From Bryum argenteum (lineage: Eukaryota; Streptophyta; Bryopsida; Bryales; Bryaceae), in the NCBI GenBank assembly GCA_037043015.1, contig CM073330.1, positions 14,154,512 to 14,218,511 of the forward strand: 64,000 bases of DNA, in the 5' to 3' direction. The position numbers were made by a program, and so were the translations under genes. The notes under the pieces are model-generated. The model made no database searches, was not told where the DNA came from, and saw only the letters and a program-made list of their open reading frames with translations. Positions 1 to 12,017 of this stretch are shown here, one piece after another (within the stretch, counting starts at the first letter, position 1; the number at the start of each line of letters is the position of its first letter).

Positions 1-36
1 TAGAGCGAAGCACGAGAATTCTCAAGTTTGTCCTAG

Positions 37-2049
37 TTGGTAAGAACGACAATGCGAGAATGGATTGCGACATGCATGCCACAGAAGGTCATCTCGGGCC
101 TTGGAGATAACAACATATTAGAGGTCGTATTGAAGCATTCGGGTGCTGCTGAGTTGAAGAATTATTGGGCAGCGCTAATCGTGGAGCGGGCCTTGTACTC
201 TGCGCGGAAGAAATTAGCAAAGCGTTTGAAAAGCAAACCACCAACAAGGCCAAGTCACGCGGGCGAGGAGGAAGAGGTTTCTAGCGAGAGGCGGGCTCCT
301 ACTTCCGAAGCTCCACAACCTCATACGGAGCCTGCTTGCGGGAGCGACACTCACAAGAAGAAGAGGAAGAGGAGAAAAATATCTCCTTTTAGCGTCGACG
401 ACCTTTCAAGCGCTGATGGCAAACCTGTTTGTCCCCAACCTCAAAGCAAACGGTGTCAGCCTCCTAGTTTGGTCGATCATGTCCCATGCGACTCCGACAG
501 TGAGCCTTCTGTTACTAAAGGTCCAGAGAAGGGGAGGGAGCCTCTTTTCGTTGATTCAAGCAATCATCCGGAGATGGACTCTTCAGGCCGTCACATTCAC
601 CGGAGCGATAAGCGTGCTGCGAATGAGGTAGCGGCCACAGACGATGCGATGATCGACATGAGGCACGAGAGTCATATTCAGACCGTGTTGCCAATCAACA
701 CAGAAGTAACTCAGCCTCATCAAGTATGTCCGCTTTGCATTCACTCTTTGCATTATCTATCTGAAATGATCTGAGTAGATGTCATCATAAAAATGTCGTG
801 ATTAGAAACTGGTTGAATGAAGCTGTAGATAATAGAAAAGATGCATGGAGAGCAGTTATGGTGTACTTCCTATCAGAATTGAGCATGCACGCTTCACATA
901 ATGGATGTGATTAATTTCATGTAATTTGCATGCCCAGCTTCATGTCGAGAGGGTAAGTATTGTAGCGACCTGCTGACTAGTTCGTCCACTTTCTCTTATT
1001 AGAATGGCACTGGTACAGAATGCCATGTTACGGAGATATAATTCTACGGTCCCAATTTCATGGATATGTAGAATGAAGGTATCGTCGTGCAGAATGGTGT
1101 ATTACCGTGTCTCTCTGATGAAACCTTGGATGCAATGATGAGGAAGTTGGAAGCGATGGGTGCCGAACCGCTACCTGAAGCCGATGACGTTGTCAAAGAC
1201 AAGCTGCCCGAGGGCCATGCTGGAGCCGACAATGCCAATGATGCACTTCCAGATACTGTATGTTTGTTTGATTCCTTATGATGCTGTTCTGGAATGGAAT
1301 TCTATGTGGTCCGTTGTCAGGATGCAATGTTGATCCGGGATTATTTCGATGTGAGTCAGGTTGAAAGTTCAGCGCCAAAGCCTCAGCGGTTGACAGATTT
1401 CGCACAATACTTCCACTTACCAGGAGATGTAGTCGCAAAGAAACTATCAATGAACCGTGAGGCTTTCACGAAATTTTTCAAAGAGTTTGGGGTCCCCAAG
1501 TGGCCATATCAAACGGTGAGTTTGACGTTTCGTCAGATTATGTTGATAAACTGGTACTCTTGGAGTTTGTGTTGATTCATGCATGTGATATTTTGTTCGA
1601 CTTTGCTAAACTTGGCCATTAAGATGACAGAATTGCAATGGTGTGTTTGGAGGTGAGACGGTTAAGAAAGACCATAAAGGAGTTCGAGTATGCAATTGGC
1701 TTGGAACCAGAGTCTAAATACTTTGCACAGTTGACAGAAGAGCACCGCAGGGAGAAGGAGCAGTTGGAGCAGCTGATGCAATGTGACCGGAATGCGTTGT
1801 TGGATTATGGAGGAACACGGGCATGTCATTCTGATTGAAGTGAAGTAAAAGAGTAGTTTTCAGTTCATTATTGGTATGGTAATATCTTTGTAGACTTGTA
1901 ACTCTTCTTTGTGAGGAATTTGATCTAACTCCAATCCCTTTGTGCAGGAACTTGCAGATGTAGAGAATCGTCGTAAACGATTACAGAAGATCGCAAGGAT
2001 GATAAACAAGAGCCAGAATGTGGTTGTGGAAGAATCTGACCATGAGTAA
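37..2049 (+). CDS. RWP-RK-domain-like protein, 3' part (5' end lies outside the window)
   Basis: I read exons at 37-723, possibly 938-952, 1093-1257, 1321-1515, 1653-1820 and 1948-2049 (TAA). Every intron is phase 0 and most have standard GT-AG borders; the last donor reads CGG|GCATGT, so it would be a GC-AG intron. The exon at 1321 starts an RWP-RK-like helix block (LTDFAQYFHLPGDVVAKKLS, then FFKEFGVPKWPYQT), continued after the intron by VRRLRKTIKEFEYAIG, the basic/coiled helix that follows RWPxRK in plant RKD and NIN-like factors. The signature itself is degenerate: KWPYQT in place of RWPYRK. The first exon is a hydrophilic linker with a KKKRKRRK nuclear localisation signal at about 358-378. 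RWP-RK proteins are nuclear DNA-binding factors (known for the family); DNA binding by this divergent copy is inferred. A splice acceptor (tcctag) at 31-36 suggests upstream exons off the window. The tiny 938-952 exon is uncertain. Confidence 0.6.
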
Positions 2050-3641
2050 CCAATCCATGATACACCTCTTACTCCGACCTTATCTCTGTGACTTAATTAG
2101 CCATGTCTAAGGCGGAGGCATCCATTTCCAACGACGCCGTGATTATTTCCTAATATGTGAGTTTTATGTGTCAAAGCTCAGTTGATAGTTTATAGGAATA
2201 TAGTATAACTCTTGTCTCTTGGTCAATGTGAGATGTAAACATGGAAAATGGTTTAATACCCTTTATGGCTTTATCAATATTATTGGTAATTTTTGGCATT
2301 TCAAGTTGGTGTTTTATTTGGTATTGGTGTTTCAATTTGAAGTGATGATTTGCATTTTTATTGCAAACCTTGTACCAGCTATGATATTGAGAAAGTTGTG
2401 TCAATCAGTTGGCAACTCCCCCTTGAAGTTGCAATTGTTTTGATTACTTTTGGTGGCATCACCGTGGCTTGAAAGCCCAACTCAATTGGTGCAAAGAGGC
2501 AAATATAATGAAGGTCATTTATTGCATTTGGGGAGTAAATACATAGATAAAGAGTAATAGGACATTCTTGCTAGAAATAATTTTGAAGCATAGCCTACAG
2601 ACCAAATTCTCAATGAGATGAAACGTTATAATTATAGTTACTTATAACACTTTTGAATGAGATGAAACGTTATAATTATAATTACTTACAACACAATCTA
2701 TAGTTTAGATTGCACATGTGTGCGTAACAAGGTGTTAAGTGATCGCGGACGTTTTTGATCAAAGAATCACTTGGAAGAGTGTCTTTATTCTAAATGTTAA
2801 GTGATGATTGGTGGACATTTATCATCGCGATCACATAACAACCTCCGTTTGAGAATCAAGAAGAATAGCCAAGTTAAAGAGACTTCTAAAAGACTTGAAA
2901 AATAAATTTGCTTTTCAGAAGACGAGCATTGGTGTTAGAAATTTATACAATGGGTAAAGCATTTATTTTAGGACGTTTTGCACGTTTCGATCTTGATAAT
3001 CTCGGCCCAAGAGTTGACGGATGTTCTTAGTCGGGAAATCTCTCCTTATGCAAGCCGTAAATGAACTATAGGTGGAAAGTCACGCACAAGGACTCAAACG
3101 GGCGCAATGAAAATGTGACTGAATATAGTCTCATAATAACAAACTTGGTCTTTACTGTCTTCTAAAGGGTGGTTCAAGCTCATGCCAGCTGTATCCATTG
3201 GGACGCGCTTTGCAACTTGAAGTCTTGCAAAATGGTATAAATACTTGTATATCGAGGTTCTTAATCCGGGTTCTTTGAAAGCATTTCTGTTTGAAGCACT
3301 TAAATATCTCCTTGTGCATATCATTTTTTATTACATGTCTCAATCTTTTTTGTCACAATGCGTTTACTCCACTATCCTCAAGAGAGTGCTGAAGAAAGAG
3401 AGGCGGCATTCAAATGTAAAAGAGGCATCATTCAAGCGTGTAAAATTAGACATAAAATTGAGGAGTTGAATGATGCACGCGCGAGGAGGAATTTGTTTGG
3501 GTACTTTGTTAAAGAAATGACAAAATCGGTTGTCGAGATCGCGACACACGGCTTTAGGCTTGTAATTATTCTTTTTCTTAGCTATTTTGAATGAGGATTA
3601 GTCATTTTGAATAGATCGCAGAAATAATTATTCTTTTACAA
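2050..3641. other. AT-rich intergenic stretch
   Basis: Nothing with convincing coding signal. A near-perfect direct repeat (gaatgagatgaaacgttataattata) occurs at about 2,611 and 2,657. A short open frame at 3,358-3,594 encodes a charged helix and might be a remnant upstream exon of the B3 fragment that follows, but I see no splice signals that prove it. Confidence 0.4.
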
Positions 3642-3940
3642 GAATTTCCTAAGCAGCTTGTGATGGAGCATGGCGGATTTTTCTCAAGAACACGCTATGC
3701 TCGAAGTGCGAGATAGGAATTGGAAGTGGAAAATTGAGTTAAGAATTGAAGCAAGTGAAAGCAAGTCTAGTATATACACATGCATGCGTAGATGGCGCGT
3801 GGGAAGCCTTCCTGGAAGACAACGGCCTGAAAGTGGACGATGTGCTCTTTTTTTTTCTTACCAAAGAGAATCAATCCCGTGTGAGTGTGTATTGCTCTAG
3901 CCAACCGGCCAGCATACAACCAATTGAAGTTAGTAGTTGA
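3642..3940 (+). pseudogene. Decayed B3 DNA-binding domain (REM-like)
   Basis: The pieces of one B3 domain appear in order but in three frames: EFPKQLVMEHGGFFS (about 3,642-3,686), then AMLEVRDRNWKWKIELRI (about 3,694-3,750), then VYTHACVDGAWEAFLEDNGL continuing KVDDVLFFFLTKE (about 3,770-3,870) and a last strand ending VSVYCS. This is the strand-helix order of plant REM-type B3 domains. The two frame changes cannot be removed by an obvious GT-AG intron, so I call it a pseudogene. B3 domains bind DNA in plant transcription factors. A very short unrecognised intron or a sequencing indel is the alternative. Confidence 0.55.
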
Positions 3941-4879
3941 AGATATGTGTATGTTAGATGCATAGGAGTTGATAGAGTAACAGAGATCTTTTGCAGTTGT
4001 CATGTGTGTTTAGTAAGTCATAAGTGTGCACTTTTATCCATTGAGACATCTTTGCCTTGATGTATTTTAAAAAATATATATTTGAGTTGTTCACCTTTTC
4101 AAATAATATATTAAAAAAAAATCAATCTCTTTTACTGAGTTTACTTCTTAGGAGCAGCGAGTGAATGAAACACCGATAACGAAGCCAATGGCTACCAAAA
4201 AAACACCGTCCAAGAGCCCTTTGTGTGCAGGGGGGTTCTTGGAACTTTCCAAAAACATCAAATAATAATCTTCTAATAGTTATAAAAAAAGCATACATAT
4301 TTTGGTAGAAGATTCCATAGACAAATGCTCATGGCTATTTTTCAATTTTGTAAGTTTTTATTTTTTAGGGGTATAAAATACTTAACGTAACATGATATTG
4401 AGATAGAATACCTTCATCTACAAACTTGGTGAGATTGTGAAGTTTATTATTAAGAGAATCAGAAAGCCTCTAAAATGGTTGATTGGGCTCTTAGTTGTTA
4501 GAACAAAACAAGTTTTTGATATGATGTTGAAAGTGGTCATGAACATGACATAGAAACAATTTGCTTATACAAGGAAGAGTAACCCAATATGAATATATTA
4601 TACTAAAAGTAGTTTTATCTTTAAACCTTACTTTTGTTGAAATGGTGTTTTTCAAGAGCAGTTGTGAAAAAATTAGAACATTGTGTGATTTTGTTAGGTT
4701 TTAGAGGACCAATGTTCTTCAATGGTCATTGAGAAACATTGGACCTTCAAAAGATTAAAATATTAGGAAACTTGTGGTGATAAAAGTGAAATTGGGTGAT
4801 ATTACAACTTGATAGGTGAGAATACAGCGGATAGCTAGATAGGTGCCAAAATATAGTAGTATTTAGGAAAACTTGCCCA

Positions 4880-5470
4880 ATTTAGAGGCATAAATCCTCA
4901 ACTTTGTTGAAATGATGTTATTCCATGTGCCGTTTTGAAGAAGCCTTGATGTCATTCTCAATTTTGTTAAAATGTCATGGTGTTGTTTTTGCCAAAATTC
5001 TAAAATGTGTCAATTTAGAGGGAATATCTATATATGCCTTCAATTGGTTTATATGATATTGCAGAAAACTCCCTAATATCAAACATTTTGATGGTTATTG
5101 ACCCTTAAAAAGCGAGGTGAGAAATATTTTGTTGTCAAAAGGGCATATATTTCATAACGGCTCTTGAAAATCAGTTTTTGAACTATAGTTTCCAAATATT
5201 GTCCTTCAAGGTCAAAAACCCAAAAAATCTCCTATGTTATTAGTTTTGTTTTTTTACCCCAAAATGTGCCATTTTAGCGGAAGAACAATATTTTAACAAA
5301 TTGAGGTTATACCTAAATACGTCACTAAAATAGCACATATGTGTCACCAAAGTGGCATATAGAATAACCCCATTTTAATGAAATTAAGGTTTTTGATGAA
5401 CGTTGTCTTTTTATGATACCTACCTTTGAACTATAGTTCATAATTATTGTTCAACATTCAAAGGTCAAAA
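4880..5470 (+). repeat. Dispersed repeat copy A (paired with 40,520-40,975)
   Basis: Phrases such as attccatgtgcc(g/a)ttttg, tgccattttagcgg, ttgtcaaaagggcatatatttc and aacggctcttgaaa recur in the same order and orientation around 40,560-40,940 (attccatgtgccattttg, cgccattttaccgg, ttgtcaaagggcaatatttc, aacggccacttagaaa). The copies are strongly diverged and have no recognisable ends or coding content. Confidence 0.5.
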
Positions 5471-6589
5471 ACGATAAAAGTGTAATATTATGGAATTTTT
5501 GGTAATATTACAAGAAATCAATTGACATTACAGAGAGTACGTGAGTAATATGAAAAAATGGTGTGTCTTTTTAGAAATCTAAACATTCAGAGGCTTGTAA
5601 CATTACTTTTGTGTAAACCTTGCTCAAGCCTAACAAACTTTTGGAAATTGCTTGAGCAACGTTTGCAAGAAAATAAACAAGGTTTTCAGTTAGAATATAA
5701 ATAACGTTCCTTGGTGATGCGATAACGTTGCTTATTTTCTTCAGAACATTGCTCAAGCAGGTTCCAAAACGTGGCTAAATTTCAAGCAAAACAAGTGATA
5801 AGTCTCATTTCACAATTCCATGCGCATAATGTTGTAGTCAATTCAAAGAAGGAAGGAGGACATCCAATACCAATTCCATACACTTCTACAATTTGTCACC
5901 ATTCCTACAAGATGATCAAAGATTTCTCACTAATGTATAGAGAAGGGGGTTGATTTCTCCGTTATCACCCTCCTTTACCCTTTTCTCTCATCCACATATG
6001 CCACTAAATTTTTGATTAAACAAGTGCCCAAGTCATGATGAAGTGTCATACTTAGACATAGTCTCTGACACACTGATACTTATAAGGTTATCTTTATCAA
6101 GAAGAGCCTTCAAAAGTTCTATTTGTACATCTTCAAAGTTTTGGTCATGCTTTTTCCATCTATGAACTTCATTTTAGTTGCCTTAATAAGCACATTCATG
6201 GTTTTTGTTATGGTTCAAGTAGTGAAAGAAGATGTTGTTGGGAGTATTGATTTGAGTTCCATATGTAAATGCAACTCCAAAATATCTTGAAATATGGACA
6301 TGTATTGTAAAATTGATTTCAAGTTTTGAACGTTGATTGCTTGTTGTCGTTGGGATATGGAGTTGTTGAAAAGCAACACTCCTCTCAACTCAAAGAGTAC
6401 ATATACGGTCATGTCTCAATGTGGTGTCAGAGTGATCATTTGAATATTGACGGAGATTGTTGAGAAACGGGTTGATTGAGATTTGAACTTTAAACTAGAT
6501 TGTTGACATTTTGGTAGCTTGAGATTTGAATTTCAAACTACTTTGTATAAGATATGGGGTTATCTGGGGCATCTATCCTTAACTTTTTA

Positions 6590-6760
6590 ACGTCAAACTC
6601 TCCATTTGATGAGTCTTTAACCCTTCAATGTCAGAACTATCACTTAATCGCACTTCGCACCCTTTAACGTTGGAATTACCCTTTAACGTTGGAATAGTCA
6701 TCTCATCGCACCTCACCCCCTTTTACGTTTAAACTGTCACTTGATCGCACTTCTTATTCA
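6590..6760. repeat. Small minisatellite
   Basis: Degenerate tandem units of the form ccctttaacgttggaat and cacttgatcgcacttc repeat three or four times. Units are imperfect and there is no coding potential. Confidence 0.5.
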
Positions 6761-8305
6761 CAGCCATTCTCATCGGATCCAATCTTATGAAGCATATGGA
6801 TTCATAATCACAAATTAAAAGTATTCGCATTATAACACAAAAAGAAGTAAAGAGAGGGGAGTTGGGGGATTGAGAACCAGAAACGAAGAATGGAAATCGG
6901 AAACTCGAGATAGGTAATGATTAAGAAGGAAACGAAGAATGGGGAACTAGAACGGTGGACCAAGAATTGGGAACGAGGGAACATGGGACATGCTATAGAT
7001 CTTAAAAAGGAGGGGATCATCAACAAGGGAACCGGCGATAGGGGGTAGTTTTTGAAAAGCCTCGAATAAAGAGCTCACCCATGAAGGCCCATAAGAGGGA
7101 CCTTAGTGACAAATTAATCAAATACTTTCTCTTTTTTTTGGGGTGTATAGAGGATACTGGTATATTATAGTAGTTCATGAAATACAAGTAGATGATATAA
7201 TTAATTACCAACATTAAATTCCAACATAAAATTAGGTCTTCTCATTTATCAATTTGAGTATAATGTTGTATTTTATGATGAAAATTTAGAGACAGTGCTT
7301 ATTATGAATGATTTAGTTTCAATTATAATATAAAAAACTCCACCTTACTTTTTAAGTGAAGTGTACATGCGACTTGAACATTGAGCTCAATTAATAATAA
7401 TTTAAGCACATGAATTATAGTGGATAAATATTGGAAACCCGAATTCTATAAAATAGTGGTCGGTACAAATGGTGAGTTCAAGGTAGTTGGAACCAAAAGA
7501 ATGAAGTTGTTGGGATATTTTGCAACATCTTGAAATGTATAGGAAATTTTTTGCAACACTTTCCAAAAAAACAAGTTGCATTGATAGTTCTAATGTAAGT
7601 GTTTTCCAACCATAACTCTCTCTGCCAAGTGTTAAGCATTGTAATTCTAACCATTTAAAATGTCGATTATATTCAATAAAATACACACTATACACTATAG
7701 ACATGTGAGGTCATACAAATCAAGTAAATCAAGTACAATTACTTTGTTGAAACAAAAACAGATTTCAACATTGAGAATGTGGAGAATGTCGCTCACATTA
7801 TTGCTTAATGTTGTGTCGATAGGGTCAATAGTTTTCTCAAGGTCATTTTCTATGTATTTCAAAAAGCTTTGAATTATATCATAAATATTATATAATACTC
7901 CAGTCGCAACTTAGGCCCAATGTCACCAAACACTGAATACCTCACTTGCTTTCTTATTGTAATAGTTGTAGAGTCCTTGATCTGCATTAAAACGTTCTAA
8001 GGATACAATACTTCTAAAATTCAAGAAGATAGACATACAAAAATATAATCCAAATATCTAATCATCAATTATGGTGCATACACAAACATTAAAACTAAAC
8101 ACAGAAACTATTTTGTGACTTGAAGTCAATTCTTTTGTTAAGAGCCAATTGCAACATTTCTATGCAATGTTCTAAATATGTGATGCAATACTATCATACT
8201 TGCTTCAGTAATGTCTTCAACCCTTAACTTATGAAAATTTATATAGTGATACTCATTTATTGATATCAATGCTCAAGCAAGCAAGGAGAACATTACTTAA
8301 CGTAA

Positions 8306-9238
8306 CCCTTATACGCCCAAGGGGCGTCTAGAGCCTAGAAACATAATTTTTTGCAAGGTGCATAAATGAAAATGAAAGCAAGCTATCTAGATCTCAACCA
8401 TACACTCTTGTAGTATACTTGTTGTTGGTCATGTGGATCAAATTTGGAGTCATGAGGCCTTTGAGATTGTGAGATCATAACATCTCAGAAATAAAACAAA
8501 ATCACACAATTTCAGCATTTTCACTTTGAAGTGAAAATGCTATTAACAAATATATTGCAATAAAGAATTCACCAACTACAAAGTTGTCCAACCTCATATC
8601 AACTATAATCTTGTACAAAAAGGATTCATAAAAAAAAATTCTTGGCTCAAATAATAGCCTTAGCAAGGGTGAAAATTGCCAAAATATGTACAAAGGAAAA
8701 AGGGTCCACAAAACACCTTCGATTGGGTCAAGGCTTTTACTACTCCAAAAAAACTCAATTTGGAACCCATCCCAAGAAAACAAAGTTGAAATCCAATGGC
8801 AAATGTTGGAGACATAGCTCCTCAAAAATAATCCACTATTCACTTTTTTCATCATAAAAACATCATTGAAAATCCAATACCAAAAGTATTTAAATCAAAA
8901 AACTTTCAACTACAAAGTTTTTCTTTTTCATCTTAAGATCATGATTATGTGAAAAAAAAATCACAAGAAACTATTTTGGATTTCCCATAATTGCCTTACA
9001 ATGATAAAACATGCCCCATGTTTGAAAACTCAAAAAGAATAGCAGTCTTCACTAAAATGCATGCCATTTATTCATACTTCATTGTATGAGTCTACAATTT
9101 TTACCACACAAACTAAACTTGATTTGAGACCCAACCCAGGTGATTTCATCCGATATTCAGGATGAAGAAGTTATGGCTCTTCAAAGTTTCTACCTTTCAT
9201 CTAAAATGTCGTTTTTCAACACCTTGGGCGTTTAAGGG
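8306..9238. mobile_element. piggyBac-like non-autonomous element, 933 bp
   Basis: The left end is CCCTTATACGCCCAAGG and the right end is CCTTGGGCGTTTAAGGG: inverted repeats matching at 16 of 17 positions. The ends start CCCTT and abut GTAA (left) and TTGA (right), each one mismatch from the TTAA target of piggyBac-type transposases. There is no transposase frame inside. The right half is similar to 40,004-40,349, and the same termini bound the element at 56,136-56,495. Confidence 0.6.
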
Positions 9239-10018
9239 TTGAGCAACATACACAAGAAAAATGTTCCAAACCCCTAGTACTAGGGCAAGGTACCATTATG
9301 TTATTACCTCATGTAGGATGTAAAAATGCATTGCATCAGTACATCAACCGGGTCATGCTTCTAGAAGATGACGAGAAATTTCCCATCCTTGGGCTATTGC
9401 GCACTCCTCACAACAACCTGGAAGAACATTCTCGAATCAGCACCTCGCCTGGGCAGCACCTCGCCTAGGCAGCACCCCAAGCGCCTCCAAATACCTCTAA
9501 GCGGTAACGGTAAAGCAGCCTCAAGACGAAGCTCGATTACTCAGCTCTTTGTCTTTTAACGCCGCCAACATGGTCACAATTGTAGCCAACAATCAACAAC
9601 AAGGCACCTTTCCGTCACTTGCAACACTTTAATTCAAATCCACCATCCTTTCTCCAAAGTGCGAACTCATGAGGCCTGAATGGCTACTGTTGCTTAAAGG
9701 CTTCATGAAACAAAAGCACGGAACCCACAATCGCAAACGACGGAGACTTGGAATTGCAGAACAGTGTAGCATTGGACCCAAGTGAACCCAAAAAGAGGAA
9801 GTAGAGAAACGGGATTTGAAAGATATCAGGAAGTGTTACAATCTTTGGATTACAGGATATGTACAAATTGCTTCAGAAAAGTGAGTTATCACCTGGCCGT
9901 CAAGACTAAGAGCACATGATGATGATCTCTCCCTCTCTCTCATTCAAAACCTTTCCACAGCCAGAGGAAAATATTGTAATGTACAAAATGGCCAGAAAGA
10001 AAATTCAAAGCTGTCTGC
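9239..10018. other. Intergenic stretch, downstream of the 10,019-11,389 gene
   Basis: No gene supported. A short direct repeat (agcacctcgcctgggc / agcacctcgcctaggc) lies at about 9,439-9,472. The part nearest 10,018 is probably 3' untranslated region of the minus-strand gene. Confidence 0.4.
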
Positions 10019-11389
10019 TTAAGTTAAACGATGGTCCGGGTGGAGCATGGAGCTTCCGCGCCGCGACCCGCGCGCCCGTGAGTGTGGCGACGCCACCACG
10101 AAGGATAACGAAGTCGCCATGATTGCCGGCACGCGCCCCATCACCAGGAATAGTAGAGCCACCAGCAATCCCACCAGGGGCCACACCACATTCCCCTCGC
10201 GATGATGGTCCACCCTTGCGTGCTTCGACAACTCGCTGGCTATGGAGTCTCCCTGACTGCAGTGCTCCAGGGTTGCAGAAGACGACTTGCGACATGCTCG
10301 CGAGTCCTTACTACTGCAGCTCACATTCTCTGAAGAATCCTGTCGCCACATTTGCACGACCTTGCACTTGCGCTGCAATGGTCGGGTGGATTCGGAGGTT
10401 TGGACCTCGGTGTCCGTTTTGCGAGAGGCTGGGCACTTGAGGCGAAGATGTGATGTTGACTTTGAGCTCAAAATTGATGTGGATGACCTGAACATTCTAG
10501 GTTTCTTCAACAAGTTCAGATTCTTGAACTGGGACGAGATTTTCTTTGCTACTCGCCGCGGGAGACTCACTTTCACTCTCGGAGGACACTCTGGCATTTC
10601 ACTTGCCGATCTACTCTCTGAAATCGAAAGCGGAGGTGAAATCAACGGCAACTCTACAGGTGACTCCCGTAGGACGCCCTCCTCGTCTAGGTTACTGCGG
10701 GAGGGAGCCGAGAATAGTTGCTCTGGCATGCGAGTAGAAAGGTATCCTCGGAGTGGGAAGAGCAAGTTGAGCGCCACCGACGACAAAAGAAAACGCGCGG
10801 AGAATTTCCACTTACGAATCACAGTGCTGAACGTAAACGCCGCGACTAAAGCCCTACCAACCTTGCCAGCACGGTTAGACAGGGATGTGCCGAGCGCGAC
10901 GAGCATGGTGGATTTGGACGTCATGATTCGACATCGAGTAGTGGGCAAGCGCAGGCCCAAGCCTAATGGTATTGATGCGGTTTTCTTCAACAAGTCCAAT
11001 GGCGATGATGCGAATTTCTTTCCAGGCTCCTCGACTTTCTCAATTGAATCCTGCGACTGCGACTGCAACTGCTGCTTCTCCTCGCCCATATTCCCCTCTC
11101 GCTGCATCGACGATGGCTTGACTCCCGTGGTGTCATGGATGGTGCGGACAATAGTGGAGGCCGTCCACTCCTGCGCAGAGCGCGAGATAGAGCGCGCGGC
11201 AGACAGCGTTGAAGTTGTCCGCTCCACCAGCGACGTCGCGGATTGTTGCTTGGCGCGAATCTCCTCCAGCAATGAGGCAAATTTCTCCAAACCGATGGAT
11301 GCATACGGGTTAGGTTTCTTCCGACTGGTCCCACTTTTGCTCTTCAGCTTCTGCAGCTTCCTCCGCAACCGAGGCCAAATCTCCGCCAT
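10019..11389 (-). CDS. Unknown plant protein with NPYASIGLEKF motif and C-terminal membrane anchor
   Basis: Intact 456-codon, intronless frame. The N-terminus is basic, followed by NPYASIGLEKFASLLEEIRA at about residues 27-46. A similar short block (NPYxxRGLDKFxALLxELE) is known to me from small plant proteins of the ZCF37 type, whose function is unclear. The middle is low-complexity, rich in Ser, Arg and Lys. A hydrophobic helix (VVWPLVGLLVALLFLVMGRV) at about residues 400-419, followed by a second apolar stretch and a basic tail, looks like a C-terminal membrane anchor. GC content is clearly above the flanks, supporting a real gene. The plus-strand frame at 10,287-11,411 lies antisense and has no recognisable motif. 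Function not assigned; the family link is tentative. Confidence 0.6.
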   Translation of the reverse strand: MAEIWPRLRRKLQKLKSKSGTSRKKPNPYASIGLEKFASLLEEIRAKQQSATSLVERTTSTLSAARSISRSAQEWTASTIVRTIHDTTGVKPSSMQREGNMGEEKQQLQSQSQDSIEKVEEPGKKFASSPLDLLKKTASIPLGLGLRLPTTRCRIMTSKSTMLVALGTSLSNRAGKVGRALVAAFTFSTVIRKWKFSARFLLSSVALNLLFPLRGYLSTRMPEQLFSAPSRSNLDEEGVLRESPVELPLISPPLSISESRSASEMPECPPRVKVSLPRRVAKKISSQFKNLNLLKKPRMFRSSTSILSSKSTSHLRLKCPASRKTDTEVQTSESTRPLQRKCKVVQMWRQDSSENVSCSSKDSRACRKSSSATLEHCSQGDSIASELSKHARVDHHREGNVVWPLVGLLVALLFLVMGRVPAIMATSLSFVVASPHSRARGSRRGSSMLHPDHRLT

Positions 11390-11917
11390 TCCTACTCCCC
11401 AGTCTGTCTAATCGTGCGATTGCGCTCTCAAATCAATCCCCACACACACACCCTCATTCTAGTCAAGATCCTAATCGAACAAGCGGACGAGAGACAATCG
11501 GATACACTACAACCTGCACTCGATTTGGATTTTGAAAGGGCTTGTGAGATGCGAGGGCGTGAACTCCACTCCAAGCCATTCCTGAGGGCGCAGGGATGGC
11601 TAGATCTGCAAAAATCGAGAGTTGCGGGAATGGGGGTCGACGTAGGAGCAGTATATGCATGTGATAAGTCGCAATAGTCCAATCCTTGGCAACCCAGCAC
11701 GCGCTCCGATCCTCATTCACGGCGAAGCTCCCCACGAAAGGGGTCAATGGATCGCAAAGACTTCCACGCGCTGCGACAGAGTAATAACCTATTTCTAGAG
11801 CTCCTTTCCGACGTTATCCGGTGCCGGTACTTTCTGAGGGCCGTTGTCTCATCCCTTCTAGGCAACAAGGGTTTAGTAAAAGCCTGGGTTTGGTGGTTTA
11901 GGGACGCTTTGCACATT

Positions 11918-12017
<100 letters not shown>

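Larger units (their letters stand above)
4000..8305. other. AT-rich intergenic DNA with diverged repeats
   Basis: About 4.3 kb without a believable gene; only short chance frames. It contains the dispersed repeat at 4,880-5,470 and the minisatellite at 6,590-6,760. The rest shows no structure that I can support. Confidence 0.5.

Noticed and set aside
3358-3594. Charged 78-codon frame before the B3 fragment
   Set aside because: Possible relic exon, but no splice sites or homology that I can defend, so not called as a gene.
10287-11411. Plus-strand 374-codon open frame
   Set aside because: It lies antisense to the 456-codon minus-strand frame, which has a recognisable N-terminal motif and a membrane helix; the plus frame shows neither.
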